In this document: piece after piece, positions 20,272 through 28,266 of the stretch
Layout of the letters: each line of letters opens with the position of its first letter
Numbering within the stretch: the first letter of the stretch is position 1
Notes under the pieces: generated by a model
Seen by the model: only the letters and a program-made list of their open reading frames with translations
Database searches by the model: none
What the model was told of the DNA's origin: nothing
Translations under genes and position numbers: made by a program
Source of the DNA: Methylobacterium isbiliense
GTDB lineage: Bacteria; Pseudomonadota; Alphaproteobacteria; Rhizobiales; Beijerinckiaceae
Assembly: GCF_022179325.1 (NCBI RefSeq)
Contig: NZ_BPQQ01000106.1
Location: 1 to 42,906, forward strand
Length of the DNA: 42,906 nucleotides
Direction: 5' to 3'

Positions 20272-21111
20272 TCAGGACGCCGCGAAACCATTCAGGTCGC
20301 CGCTGCCCGACGCCGGGGCGATCTCTGAGGCGACGTGAGGCTCAACGCTGCCGGGCTGCTTGGCCAAGAAGCGCCGGATGGGAAATCTGCCGGCCCCGCG
20401 CCCACCGCGGAGCAGGAACCGCCAGCAGGTGAAGCCGGTAAGGGCCACATCCAGCTCAGTATTCCGGTGCTCGATGTAGAGAAGATCGTAGGCTTGGCGG
20501 GCGCGGGCATGCTCGACCGAGTCGACGATGCCGTGAAGTCCCATCACCTGCGCCAATCCGGTCATGCCGGGCTTGACGGTGTGACGGCGGTGATAGTTCG
20601 GCACGACGTCCTCGTAGAGGATCCCGAGAACGTGGAGGCCGACCGGATGGGCACGCGGACCGACCAGCGACATGTCGCCCGCGAGCACATTGAGGAGTTG
20701 CGGAAGCTCGTCGATGCAGTACCGGCGCAGGACTCGCCCCAGCGGGGTTTGCCGCGCTTCGTGGTCGTGAGGATCGCCGATCGCGATCGGCTGCGGCGAA
20801 GGCCCGATCATCGTCCGGAATTTGCAGATCGAGAAGATCCGGCCGCCCTGCCCGTGGCGCGCCTGACGAAATAGGACTGGTCCGGGACTGGTCAGCTTGA
20901 TGGCGATGGCGACGATGACCAGCAGGGGTGCCAGCAGGAGGAGGATGCAGCCGCTTCCGATCAGGTCGACCGCGCGCTTGGCCAGCGTATCGGCGACGGC
21001 TGCGGCGCCCGCTGCCTGCCGTTCCCCGCCGACCGGCGTACCGATGCACGCATCGGCATCCTCCACCGTCAGCTTTGCGGGCTGGCGCGAGCTCACCATG
21101 AGGCTCGTCAT
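20272..21111 (-). CDS. exoY: ExoY/WbaP-like undecaprenyl-phosphate sugar phosphotransferase
   Basis: The 279-residue protein has one membrane segment (about 47-74, DLIGSGCILLLLAPLLVIV). The bacterial sugar transferase core follows: KFRTMIGPSP, IDELPQLLNVLAGDMSLVGPRAHP and KPGMTGLAQVMGL. These enzymes transfer a sugar-1-phosphate (galactose or glucose in known cases) to undecaprenyl phosphate at the inner membrane and so start repeat-unit assembly. The first ATG at 21111 has a gggga site at good distance. The gene stands alone, 113 bp before the rfbF-like gene, with two palindromes upstream. The 50 C-terminal residues are not conserved family sequence. Confidence 0.9.
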   Translation of the reverse strand: MTSLMVSSRQPAKLTVEDADACIGTPVGGERQAAGAAAVADTLAKRAVDLIGSGCILLLLAPLLVIVAIAIKLTSPGPVLFRQARHGQGGRIFSICKFRTMIGPSPQPIAIGDPHDHEARQTPLGRVLRRYCIDELPQLLNVLAGDMSLVGPRAHPVGLHVLGILYEDVVPNYHRRHTVKPGMTGLAQVMGLHGIVDSVEHARARQAYDLLYIEHRNTELDVALTGFTCWRFLLRGGRGAGRFPIRRFLAKQPGSVEPHVASEIAPASGSGDLNGFAAS

Positions 21112-21180
21112 CGAGTTCCCCCTGATCTTCGCGTGGACTATAGAATCGATCTAGGCCGGGCCATGTCGGCACAGGCGAAG

Positions 21181-21194
21181 ATGTGTGAACACAT
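21181..21194. promoter_or_regulatory. palindrome ATGTGT-GA-ACACAT upstream of exoY
   Basis: A perfect 6-bp inverted repeat with a 2-bp centre, 70-83 bp before the exoY start. Size and position fit an operator for a dimeric regulator. It is not a CRP site, whose spacing would be 6 bp between TGTGA and TCACA. Confidence 0.4.
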
Positions 21195-21218
21195 TAGGCA
21201 TCGCGGTCGGGCGGAGAT

Positions 21219-21236
21219 CTGCAAACTTTTTTGCAG
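21219..21236. promoter_or_regulatory. palindrome CTGCAAA-4 bp-TTTGCAG upstream of exoY
   Basis: A perfect 7-bp inverted repeat with spacer CTTT, 108-125 bp before the exoY start. It contains the motif CAAACTTTTTTGCA shared with the region before uxs (4617-4629). The joint presence before two polysaccharide units suggests a common regulator. Confidence 0.45.
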
Positions 21237-21838
21237 CCGTCGTCGAATAATGCCGTCGCCTGCACGTTCCGGATCTGCGATGGATGACGCCGGGTCGGTC
21301 GTTCGGGGTGCCAGCCTACGTGCAGCGACGTGCCGCGTCCTTTGTGCGCCGACGTGCCGGGATGCGGTCGGCTGCGACGGGGCAGATTCCGTTCGCGTTG
21401 CCATCGGATGCGGACCTCGGTCTTCGATATGTCCGCGCTCTCCTGCGCCGAGCCGGCGTCCACGTCAGCGCAGAGCGTTCCCGCTGATGGAAAGCGGCGC
21501 CGTTGGCCGTCTCGGGCGCGACGGATCTCCGCTGCGAACGCGCTCGTCCTGATCGACGACGGTCGAGGCGCCTGGAAGCGCAGCACGCCTAGGCGCCCTG
21601 CCGACGCGATCCGCCGTTTCGCGCACCGGACGGCGCGGAGCGCTGTGCTGCGACGCCGGGAGATTCTCCGTGCGATCGGGCGGACAAGGCTTCGCGCATG
21701 GGGGATGTTCACCGGACGCACGGCCGATCCGGCGTGAAGGAGCACGCGTCGGTCCGACCCGCGTGGCGCGGCCGCGACCGCCGCCACGACGGGCGGATAT
21801 CCGAGGCGAGGCGAAGCCGTCCGGGACCGGCCCGTCCC

Positions 21839-21863
21839 GACGGCCAGACACCCGTCTGGCGTC
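21839..21863 (-). terminator. stem-loop after aminotransferase gene, possible terminator
   Basis: GCCAGAC-ACCC-GTCTGGC forms a 7-bp stem, extended by 3 bp over a one-base bulge, 14 bp beyond the aminotransferase stop. No T-run follows on the - strand, so it is at best a weak intrinsic terminator or an RNA-stabilising hairpin. Confidence 0.3.
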
Positions 21864-21876
21864 GCTCGGTCAGGGG

Positions 21877-23016
21877 TCAGCGCACCGCGGCCAGCAGCGC
21901 CTCGACCACTCTCTCGACGTCGATGTCGCTCATGGTGGCTCGCAACGGCAGCAGCAGTCCTCGCTCGGCGAGACGGCGAGCTGTCGTCAGCGGCTGGGGG
22001 CGCTCCGCCTGAAACGCGGACAGATGCGGGATCGTGTCGAGTGAGGGAAAGAAGGGACGCGCCCCGATGCCGTCCTCGGACAGACGAGCGATCACGCGAT
22101 GGGTTCCCGGCGCCTCGTTCGGCAGAACGAGTGGAAAGAACCAGTGGACGGGCTGTGCCCAATCACGGATGGTCTGCAAGGTGATGCGGGGATGACTGGC
22201 GAGGAGTTGTCGATACGATCGATCCAGTTCGGCATGCCGCGCGAGGATCGCATCCGCCCTCTCCTCTTGCGCACACAGGATGGCACAGGCGAGGTTGGTC
22301 AGCCGGTAGTTGTAACCGAGCCGGTGATAGGTCTGTCGGCCATCGAGGCCCAGCCCGTGGGCGCGCAGTTGCGTCGCACTCACGATCAGGTCGGGATCGT
22401 TCGTGAGCAGCGCTCCCCCCTCACCGCAGCTGAGAATCTTATTCTGGAAGAAGGAATGCGTGGTGACCGTCGCGGCTGCGGCGAGGGGCATCCCGCGGTA
22501 TCCGGCGAGCGGGGCGTGCGCCCCATCCGCAACCAGCGCGATCCGTCGCCCTCGCGCGATCTCCCACAATGCGTCCATCGGGCAAGGATGTCCGAACAGG
22601 TGGACCGGCATGATGGCCCGGGTGCGCGCCGTGACTGCCGCGCCCGCGGCAGCCGGGTCGATGCAGAAGGTGTCGGGATCCACGTCGACGAAGATGGGCC
22701 GGCCGCCGGCGTGCAGCACGGCGTTCGCGCTCGCCACGTAGGTCGTCGCCGGCACGATCACCTCGTCGCCGGGTCCGATCCCGAGTGAGGCCAGGGCGAC
22801 ATGCAGCGCCGCGGTCCCGGACGATAGTGTGATCGCATGGGCGGTGCCGTTCCGGGCAGCCCAAATCGCCTCAAACCGATCGCGGAAGGCGCCGGCCGGT
22901 CCGATGTCTCCGCTCGCGAGCGCCTGCGCCGCGTAGGCGGCCTCGCGCTCGGACACGTTCGGCAGCGAGAGAGGCACGTCGGCCGCGGGACGCGACAGCG
23001 AGAGAGAAGCAGTCAT
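21877..23016 (-). CDS. DegT/DnrJ/EryC1/StrS-family PLP aminotransferase (perosamine-synthase-like)
   Basis: The 379-residue fold-type I aminotransferase shows LSSGTAALHVALASLGIGPGDEV, VPATTYVASANAVL, PVHLFGHPCPMDAL, VADGAHAPLAGY and the PLP-lysine motif SFFQNKILSCGEGG with Lys193. YNYRLTNLACAI is the usual C-terminal-half signature. These enzymes aminate 4-keto-6-deoxy nucleotide sugars. With gmd in the same locus, GDP-perosamine is a plausible product, though a CDP- or UDP-linked keto sugar cannot be excluded. The usual Glu-Asp pair before the Ala-His reads Ala-Asp here. It is followed (upstream on the DNA) by a GT4 gene 82 bp away. Confidence 0.85.
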   Translation of the reverse strand: MTASLSLSRPAADVPLSLPNVSEREAAYAAQALASGDIGPAGAFRDRFEAIWAARNGTAHAITLSSGTAALHVALASLGIGPGDEVIVPATTYVASANAVLHAGGRPIFVDVDPDTFCIDPAAAGAAVTARTRAIMPVHLFGHPCPMDALWEIARGRRIALVADGAHAPLAGYRGMPLAAAATVTTHSFFQNKILSCGEGGALLTNDPDLIVSATQLRAHGLGLDGRQTYHRLGYNYRLTNLACAILCAQEERADAILARHAELDRSYRQLLASHPRITLQTIRDWAQPVHWFFPLVLPNEAPGTHRVIARLSEDGIGARPFFPSLDTIPHLSAFQAERPQPLTTARRLAERGLLLPLRATMSDIDVERVVEALLAAVR

Positions 23017-23098
23017 TGCAGGAGAACCTCATGCTCGGACAGGTTCAAGAGCAGGGTGAGCCCGTTGCACGGGCGGCGCGGGACCTTGGGAACGGCGT

Positions 23099-24283
23099 TC
23101 ATCGCACTGGGATGGTGGTCGGCAGAGAGAGGCCGACTTCGCGCGGTGGGGCGTCACCGCCGAGCAGGCCCTCGTAGCGAGGGATGAGCGCGCTCCAGGA
23201 GAACGCCTGCGCCCGCGCGCGGCAACGCGCTCGGGTCTCGGCCCGCGGGGCCAGAGCCGCAGCCCGCACGATAGCGTCGCTGAGTCCGGCCGCGTTCGTT
23301 GCTGCCAGTCGCGTGGCGCCCGGCTCGAACAGCGCGCCGATCGTCTCATCCGTGATGATGTCCGGGATCCCGGCATGCCTCGCGCCGACCACCGGGGTTC
23401 CGGCCGCCAGGGCTTCGATCAGGACGTTGCCCAGCGCCTCCCAGACGGCCGGGTTCACACAGACCGTCGCTCGCGCGTAGAGCCGCGGTAGATCCTCGAC
23501 GCGGCCGAGACCGAGAAACTCGACCCGATCGCGCAGGTGATCCGGAACGGCATCGTACACGGCAGCGCGGGTGGCCGGGCTTGCCCGTCCCGTATAGACG
23601 AGGCGGAGCGTCGGCAGCTGCTCGGTGACGGCCGAGAAGGCCTGGGCGAGGAGACGTGCGCCCTTGCGAGGCTCGTCGGCATCCCCGCTGAACAGGATGT
23701 AGGGTTCGCGCGGAGCCTCGTCCGGCAGCAGCGCGAAAGGCGTGATCTCAGTGGGGGATGCCAGCAAGTCCCCGACGACCCCGTAATCCCGCGCGAGCGC
23801 GGCTCGTGCGAAACGAGAAAGGACCGCCACCGCATCCGCGTGCCGCACCGCCGTGCGGAACAGCAGGCCGTCGCCCGGGATACGTCGGAAGTAGCGCCGG
23901 ACAGGAATGCCCGTGCACTGAAAGACGAGGCGGAACCGCGCACCCGCGCGGCGTGCGAGCAGCGCGCCGACGGCATCGTGGTAGTTCAGGCAGTGCACCG
24001 CGTCGAACTGCTCCGAGACGAGCCACTTGGCGAGATCCCAGCCGAAGAGATGCAGGCTGTTGAGCCAGCGGCCCGTGATCGCGGCCGGCCCGGTTCTCCG
24101 CCGAAGCAGGACGCGCCGCACGGGGCCATCGGCCTCGATCCGCATTTCGGGCGCCGGTGAGCTGGTCAGGACGGTCACGTCGTGTCCGCGCGCCGCCAAG
24201 CGATGCGACAGATCATGGAGCATCCGCTCCGATCCTCGGCGAATCTCGGGCCACGCCGTCGGGTGAGTCACTGCGATCCGCAC
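23099..24283 (-). CDS. glycosyltransferase, GT4 family
   Basis: The 394-residue GT-B protein starts at GTG 24283 with GGAGG 5 bp before it, giving the normal opening RIAVTHPTAWPEIRRGSERM. The frame is open further upstream, but those residues do not fit the family. The donor half has YILFSGDADEPRKGARLL, FLGLGRVEDLPRLYARATV and WEALGNVLIEALAAGTPVV (EX7E). It likely adds a sugar to the growing repeat unit. It lies between the GT2 at 24458 and the aminotransferase, all in one direction. Confidence 0.87.
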   Translation of the reverse strand: MRIAVTHPTAWPEIRRGSERMLHDLSHRLAARGHDVTVLTSSPAPEMRIEADGPVRRVLLRRRTGPAAITGRWLNSLHLFGWDLAKWLVSEQFDAVHCLNYHDAVGALLARRAGARFRLVFQCTGIPVRRYFRRIPGDGLLFRTAVRHADAVAVLSRFARAALARDYGVVGDLLASPTEITPFALLPDEAPREPYILFSGDADEPRKGARLLAQAFSAVTEQLPTLRLVYTGRASPATRAAVYDAVPDHLRDRVEFLGLGRVEDLPRLYARATVCVNPAVWEALGNVLIEALAAGTPVVGARHAGIPDIITDETIGALFEPGATRLAATNAAGLSDAIVRAAALAPRAETRARCRARAQAFSWSALIPRYEGLLGGDAPPREVGLSLPTTIPVR

Positions 24284-24457
24284 TGCTACCTCCAACCGCT
24301 GCGCCGCAAGCAGTCCCGATCGTGTGGCTCCCGGCGAGCGCCAATCCTGCGCCCAGGTTCCACAAGGACGATCTCGAACACTTGGGGCATCTGCCTTGAT
24401 TGGTGAGCTCCATACACCCACCGGGGCAGGACTATGCCGATCAATGCACGCGCGGAG

Positions 24458-25492
24458 TCACAGGACGAGCGCGCGGTAACGAATACTGCCGTAGAGCAGC
24501 GAGGCGATCATGACCGCCATCCGCGGCAGGTGAGCCATGACACGCCCCGCATGGGCTGCGAGGCGCCGCGGGTCGGCCGAGCCGGTTCGATGGATCCCCC
24601 GCGCGACCAATGCGGGCGGCAGCAGGAGCAGCAGCAGCGGCTGCCACATGACGGCGATAGCCGCCAAGCATACCGCCGCGTAGAGCAACCATATCGGTGG
24701 ATAGAAGAACAGCCGCGCAACGAGGAGGCTTTTCCTGAGTTCGGGATGCCGCTTCACCAGAGCGGGAACAAGAAACAAGCGGGTCGGCTCGAGAACCCAC
24801 TGGAGCAGCGATTGCTGTTCGATCTCATGCCAGATGACGGCGCGCGGTTCGAAGCGGCGGGCATAGCCGGCCTTGATGATGCGCCACGCGAGATCGGTGT
24901 CGGCACACTCCGTCGCGCGGTTGAGGGGATCGCGGAACGAGAGGTTCTCATCGAAGCCGCCGAATGCGTCGAAGACTCCCTTCCGCACGATCATGTTGGC
25001 GGTCGGAAAGGTCGGATGCTCCTGTGCGGTGACGAAGGTGAGTTTCGAGAACATCGCGGCCGTCTGCTCCGGCTTGGGCAGGACCGGCCCCGTCGAGAAC
25101 GCGACCGTCGGATCGGTCAAGGCGGCGAGACCGAGGTCGAGCCACTCGGGATGCGGCCGGCAATCGCTGTCCGTGAAGGCGATCACCGGGGCCCGCGCTT
25201 GAGACACGCCGCGATTCCGCGCCGGGGCCGGTCCCTTGTCGTGCTGCATGCGAAGGTACCGCAGCGGCAGCCCACGAGCCAGCATCGCTGCGCAAAGACC
25301 AGCGATATCGTCCTGCGAGACGTTGTCGACGACAATAACTTCGAACCTGTTCAGGCCGATCGTCTGTTGGAGCAATGCCATGAGGCAATCTTCCAGCATC
25401 TTGAAGCGATTCTTAACGGAAATGACGACCGAAATGTCCGGCTGCATTTTGGTGCTGTCACCTGACACACGACTTGTGTGCTCGTCACCCAT
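24458..25492 (-). CDS. glycosyltransferase, GT2 family, membrane-anchored
   Basis: The 344-residue protein starts at ATG 25492 with GGAGG 7 bp upstream; an in-frame start 132 bp earlier lacks a site. The GT-A domain shows DISVVISVKNRFKML, FTDSDCRPHPEW (metal site), GGFDENLSFRDP and ECADTDLAWRI (acceptor motif). Two or three C-terminal hydrophobic segments (from about residue 260) anchor it. The tail YGSIRYRALVL repeats that of the GT2 at 8715-9683, which suggests gene duplication. It is the first gene of the right-hand end of the polysaccharide locus. The AT-rich motif 98-108 bp upstream is shared with the paralogue. Confidence 0.87.
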   Translation of the reverse strand: MGDEHTSRVSGDSTKMQPDISVVISVKNRFKMLEDCLMALLQQTIGLNRFEVIVVDNVSQDDIAGLCAAMLARGLPLRYLRMQHDKGPAPARNRGVSQARAPVIAFTDSDCRPHPEWLDLGLAALTDPTVAFSTGPVLPKPEQTAAMFSKLTFVTAQEHPTFPTANMIVRKGVFDAFGGFDENLSFRDPLNRATECADTDLAWRIIKAGYARRFEPRAVIWHEIEQQSLLQWVLEPTRLFLVPALVKRHPELRKSLLVARLFFYPPIWLLYAAVCLAAIAVMWQPLLLLLLPPALVARGIHRTGSADPRRLAAHAGRVMAHLPRMAVMIASLLYGSIRYRALVL

Positions 25493-26520
25493 TGTTTCGC
25501 CTCCAACCCGACCAGCGACAGCTCGTGACCCGATCCGGCCCGACCGCTCATAGCTCACAAGCGTTAGATTTCGCCGTCGCACCTGTCTGCTAAAAATTAT
25601 GCAGCGTCTGACGCTTTCGATCACCCAATCATAGCTGGCGTTTCATTGTGCCCGTTCGGGAATGATTGAATTTCTGCTGACGGCGTGTTGTCGAGCCAGC
25701 GCTCTGGAGCGCTACGAAGTGGCCGAAGTCAGGCTGGCACACGCCGGACATCTCGCCAGCGAGTGGATGGGATGGCGGTGAAGCCGGGAGTGATGCGAGG
25801 CCTCCCCTGCTTGGGCCCGGCGGCCCTCTGCCACCCGGCGGCGTGGCCGCCCGAGCGTTCGACCAATCCGGCCAGACCGTTGCCGCGTGTCCAACGCTCG
25901 CGCAGCCGGTGCGTAACGCATTCAGCGCGATGTCGCCTGCAGGCTCGCGGGGAGATGCCGCACAGCCGAATCATCTCCTGCTGCAAAGGTGGAAGGTTTA
26001 CTTCACCCCAACGTGAGAAATGTCACCGCCGGCGGCCATTGTTTCCCGCATCTTCGATCCAAGCCGGCGATCAGGGCGCCGCAGCAGCAACTCGGATCGA
26101 ACGCACCGCGATACCGGCACAGGCGGGATCACCGTAGCATGCCCGCGTGCCGACCTGACGATTGACGGCAGCCCCGATGCAGCGCCGCCTTCCTGCAGGC
26201 TCCAGACCCATGCCGGCGTCGACGCCGGGCCGAAGCAGACGTGAACGCTACGATGGCGAGCAGCCATCCTCGCCATCGCATCACGCTGGCAGACCCGGGC
26301 GGCATGTTGCCCGACGCTGAGGAGGGCATTCTCCGACGGCGGTGGACGAATTGAGCAGATATGCAAGTATATATAGTTCATCTCATAATGAGAATTCTCG
26401 ATCTACGCTCGATCGAGCGCAATCACGGCGACGCGAACGGCATATTTGTTCTTACATCAGGCCGGAAAAAGGCATCGAAACGAGCCGATCCGGCGCATGC
26501 GAACCTGAGGAGATGATGAC
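25493..26520. other. divergent intergenic region, about 1 kb, no gene recognised
   Basis: It lies between the - strand GT2 and the + strand Crp/Fnr gene and should carry both promoters. AT-rich patches occur at 25585-25605 and 26360-26400. Several open frames exist, but none has a convincing ribosome site or family. A short frame at 26257-26358 (33 codons) is possible but unsupported. Confidence 0.4.
25590..25600. promoter_or_regulatory. AT-rich motif CTAAAAATTAT upstream of GT2
   Basis: Identical over 11 bp to 9810-9820 upstream of the paralogous GT2 operon, at a similar distance (98-108 bp) from the start. It is a candidate regulator site or upstream promoter element, inferred from recurrence only. 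Confidence 0.35.
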
Positions 26521-27468
26521 ATGATTCAGATCTCGAGCAGAGGTGTAGGGTTGCGCAATGGCACGACCGCGCAGATTCGTCGCCTCACCGACCTCGGCGG
26601 CGCCGACCGCGAAGCCTTTCATCGCCTCGTGCGGAAGTGGCGGTACGTGGCGGTGCGCGACGACCTCTGCCAGGAGGGCGACAATCTGGGGCATGTCAGC
26701 CTGATCCTCTCGGGTTGGGCCTATCGCTACAAGCAGCTGGAGGATGGCCGGCGACAGATCGCGGGCTTCCTGCTGCCCGGCGACCTGACGGAGGCATTCG
26801 CCCCTGAGGGATATGAAACGGACTGCTCCATCGGTGCTCTCACGCCGGTGACCTGCGCGGATGTTTCGCTCAAGGCGCTGGCGGCGGTGTGCGAGCAGCA
26901 CCCGGCGGTGCGGCAGGCCCTGCTATGGGAGAGCTTCATCGCAACGTCGATTCAACGCGAGTGGATGCTGAATGTCGGTCAGCGTGTCGGCACGGAGCGG
27001 ATCGGTCATCTTCTGTGCGAGCTGTTCCTGCGTCTGCGCCGCGCCGGGCTCACCGAGGACAACAGCTTCGTTCTGCCGCTGACGCAGTTCGACATAGCCA
27101 ATGCCCTGGGCCTGTCGCACGTCCATATCAACCGCAAGCTCGCGCAACTCCGCGATCAGGGGCTCATCGAAATGTCGGGTCGAACGCTGCGGATCCCCGA
27201 TGTCGCCGCCTTGCAGGCGACAAGCTCGTTCGATCCGACCTACCTCCACCTCGGCGAGCCGGTAACGCGCACCGAGGCTCCGCCACGGCTCTCCGCGCCG
27301 CACGCGGTTCACCGGATCGAACGGAACGGTCTCGTCACGCTCGGCCGTTCGCAGCAGGCGCCGCGTGCGCGACTTGCGGGCGCGGTCCACCCCGTGACCG
27401 AGCGGCGGAACCAATCCGTCAGAATCCAAGCGCATGTCCGAGAAGCGGTCAGCTATGCAAGAGGGTGA
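26521..27468 (+). CDS. Crp/Fnr-family transcriptional regulator
   Basis: The 315-residue protein has an N-terminal cyclic-nucleotide-like beta-barrel (about 35-140; CQEGDNLGHVSLILSGWAYRYK, DGRRQIAGFLLPGDLTEAF). A dimer helix precedes a C-terminal winged helix (about 175-240; FDIANALGLSHVHINRKLAQL). No N-terminal Cys cluster is seen, so it is not an Fe-S FNR; the signal is unknown. About 75 residues after the HTH are not family sequence, an unusually long tail. GAGGAG precedes ATG 26521. It stands between the polysaccharide cluster and the oxygen/NO genes and could regulate either. Confidence 0.88.
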   Translation: MIQISSRGVGLRNGTTAQIRRLTDLGGADREAFHRLVRKWRYVAVRDDLCQEGDNLGHVSLILSGWAYRYKQLEDGRRQIAGFLLPGDLTEAFAPEGYETDCSIGALTPVTCADVSLKALAAVCEQHPAVRQALLWESFIATSIQREWMLNVGQRVGTERIGHLLCELFLRLRRAGLTEDNSFVLPLTQFDIANALGLSHVHINRKLAQLRDQGLIEMSGRTLRIPDVAALQATSSFDPTYLHLGEPVTRTEAPPRLSAPHAVHRIERNGLVTLGRSQQAPRARLAGAVHPVTERRNQSVRIQAHVREAVSYARG

Positions 27469-27646
27469 GCGTCGGGACGGTCTTGCCGTGGCGGCGAAAG
27501 ATGCCGCCGCTAAGGAATTCGTCGCAGCGGGCGCGCCCAGACCGGACGAGTGCTCGGGTCCAATCTTGCGAATCGGCAAGACGTGCACGCAGCAGGTCCG
27601 CCTCCTTGATGGCGTTCTCCGCACTGGCGAGTCGGTTGTCGTCCAT
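27449..27646 (-). CDS. small protein of unknown function (65 aa)
   Basis: It starts at ATG 27646 with a GGAGG site 5 bp upstream, and begins MDDNRLASAENAIKEADLLR, a charged amphipathic helix. The protein is rich in Arg, Ala and Leu, has no membrane segment and shows one Cys. Its end overlaps the end of the Crp/Fnr gene by 20 bp (tail to tail). The good ribosome site and normal composition support a real gene. No function is recognised. Confidence 0.5.
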   Translation of the reverse strand: MDDNRLASAENAIKEADLLRARLADSQDWTRALVRSGRARCDEFLSGGIFRRHGKTVPTLTLLHS

Positions 27647-27815
27647 GGTTACCTCCGCGGCAGAGGCGCGAGGAATCAACCCCTATCAACAGGGCCGCGC
27701 CCGGAGATCGTCCCGCCCGGCCTACCTGACGCGCGAGCCGGATTGTCTCGCGGCGGGCCGTCGCGTGGGCCGGGCGATCAGCCTCACGCATCCTGCGGAC
27801 AAGGGGATCCACACC

Positions 27816-27920
27816 ATGTCCGCAATGATCGTGATGCTCGCCGGCGCTGCCGGCGCCCTGGCACTCGTAGCCGCCGCTCATCCGCGCGCCGAGCGGCTCT
27901 GGATGCGCAGGGTGCGATGA
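27816..27920 (+). CDS. putative 34-aa membrane peptide
   Basis: ATG 27816 lies downstream of a weak aagggg site. The peptide is one hydrophobic helix (SAMIVMLAGAAGALALVAAA) followed by a basic tail. This fits a small membrane protein but could arise by chance in GC-rich DNA. Confidence 0.3.
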   Translation: MSAMIVMLAGAAGALALVAAAHPRAERLWMRRVR

Positions 27921-27974
27921 CGACCGGGCAGCGGCCGAACCGGCGGGAAAGCTACAGCCGCTGCCGACCCGTCG

Positions 27975-28052
27975 TCAGGCGGACTGCTTCAGCCGCAACC
28001 GACCAAGACTGATGGTCTTGGCGAGTTCGGAGCGCTGGGCAGCGTAGTTGGC
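27975..28052 (-). pseudogene. MucR/Ros-family regulator C-terminal remnant
   Basis: The last 25 codons before the stop at 27975 read ANYAAQRSELAKTISLG then RLRLKQSA, very like the conserved end of MucR-type zinc-finger regulators (typical form APNYAAxRSxLAKxIGLG). A GDYAGMA just upstream in another frame resembles the preceding DYPMVA, which suggests a frameshift. The zinc finger itself is not found. MucR proteins control exopolysaccharide in rhizobia, so a decayed copy near this cluster is notable. The identification is from memory. Confidence 0.45.
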
Positions 28053-28266
28053 TCGCACTCTGCCATCCCCGCATAATCGCCGACTTCGCCACAGTATCCA
28101 GCCATTCGCGAACGGGACACGGAGTCTGTGGTCTGGGTGCCGTAGCGGTGTCCGCCGCCGGGGGAACGAGCGGCCATTCCGGCAGCCCGGATCGAAGCTC
28201 CGGAGGAAGCGCGATCTTTCTGTTCCAAGGGCGATCATCGGGCGGAGTAGATCGCCCGGTCGTCGG

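Larger units (their letters stand above)
21112..21876. other. 765-bp intergenic region upstream of exoY, no gene recognised
   Basis: The 125 bp next to exoY hold two palindromes and probably the promoter. The rest is GC-rich, with long frames but no ribosome site or recognisable protein. A stem-loop lies just beyond the aminotransferase stop. Confidence 0.45.

Noticed and set aside
25681-26010. Open frames on both strands in the GT2-Crp intergenic region as a transposase remnant
   Set aside because: Arg/Gly/Pro-rich translations without any motif I could match.
26352-26367. TTGAGCAGATATGCAA upstream of the Crp/Fnr gene as an FNR/FixK box
   Set aside because: The half-sites are 8 bp apart instead of 6, outside the usual spacing.
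28003-28021. Inverted repeat CCAAGAC-5 bp-GTCTTGG, possible terminator
   Set aside because: It falls inside the MucR-like coding remnant (AKTISLGR codons) and has no T-run, so it is probably incidental.
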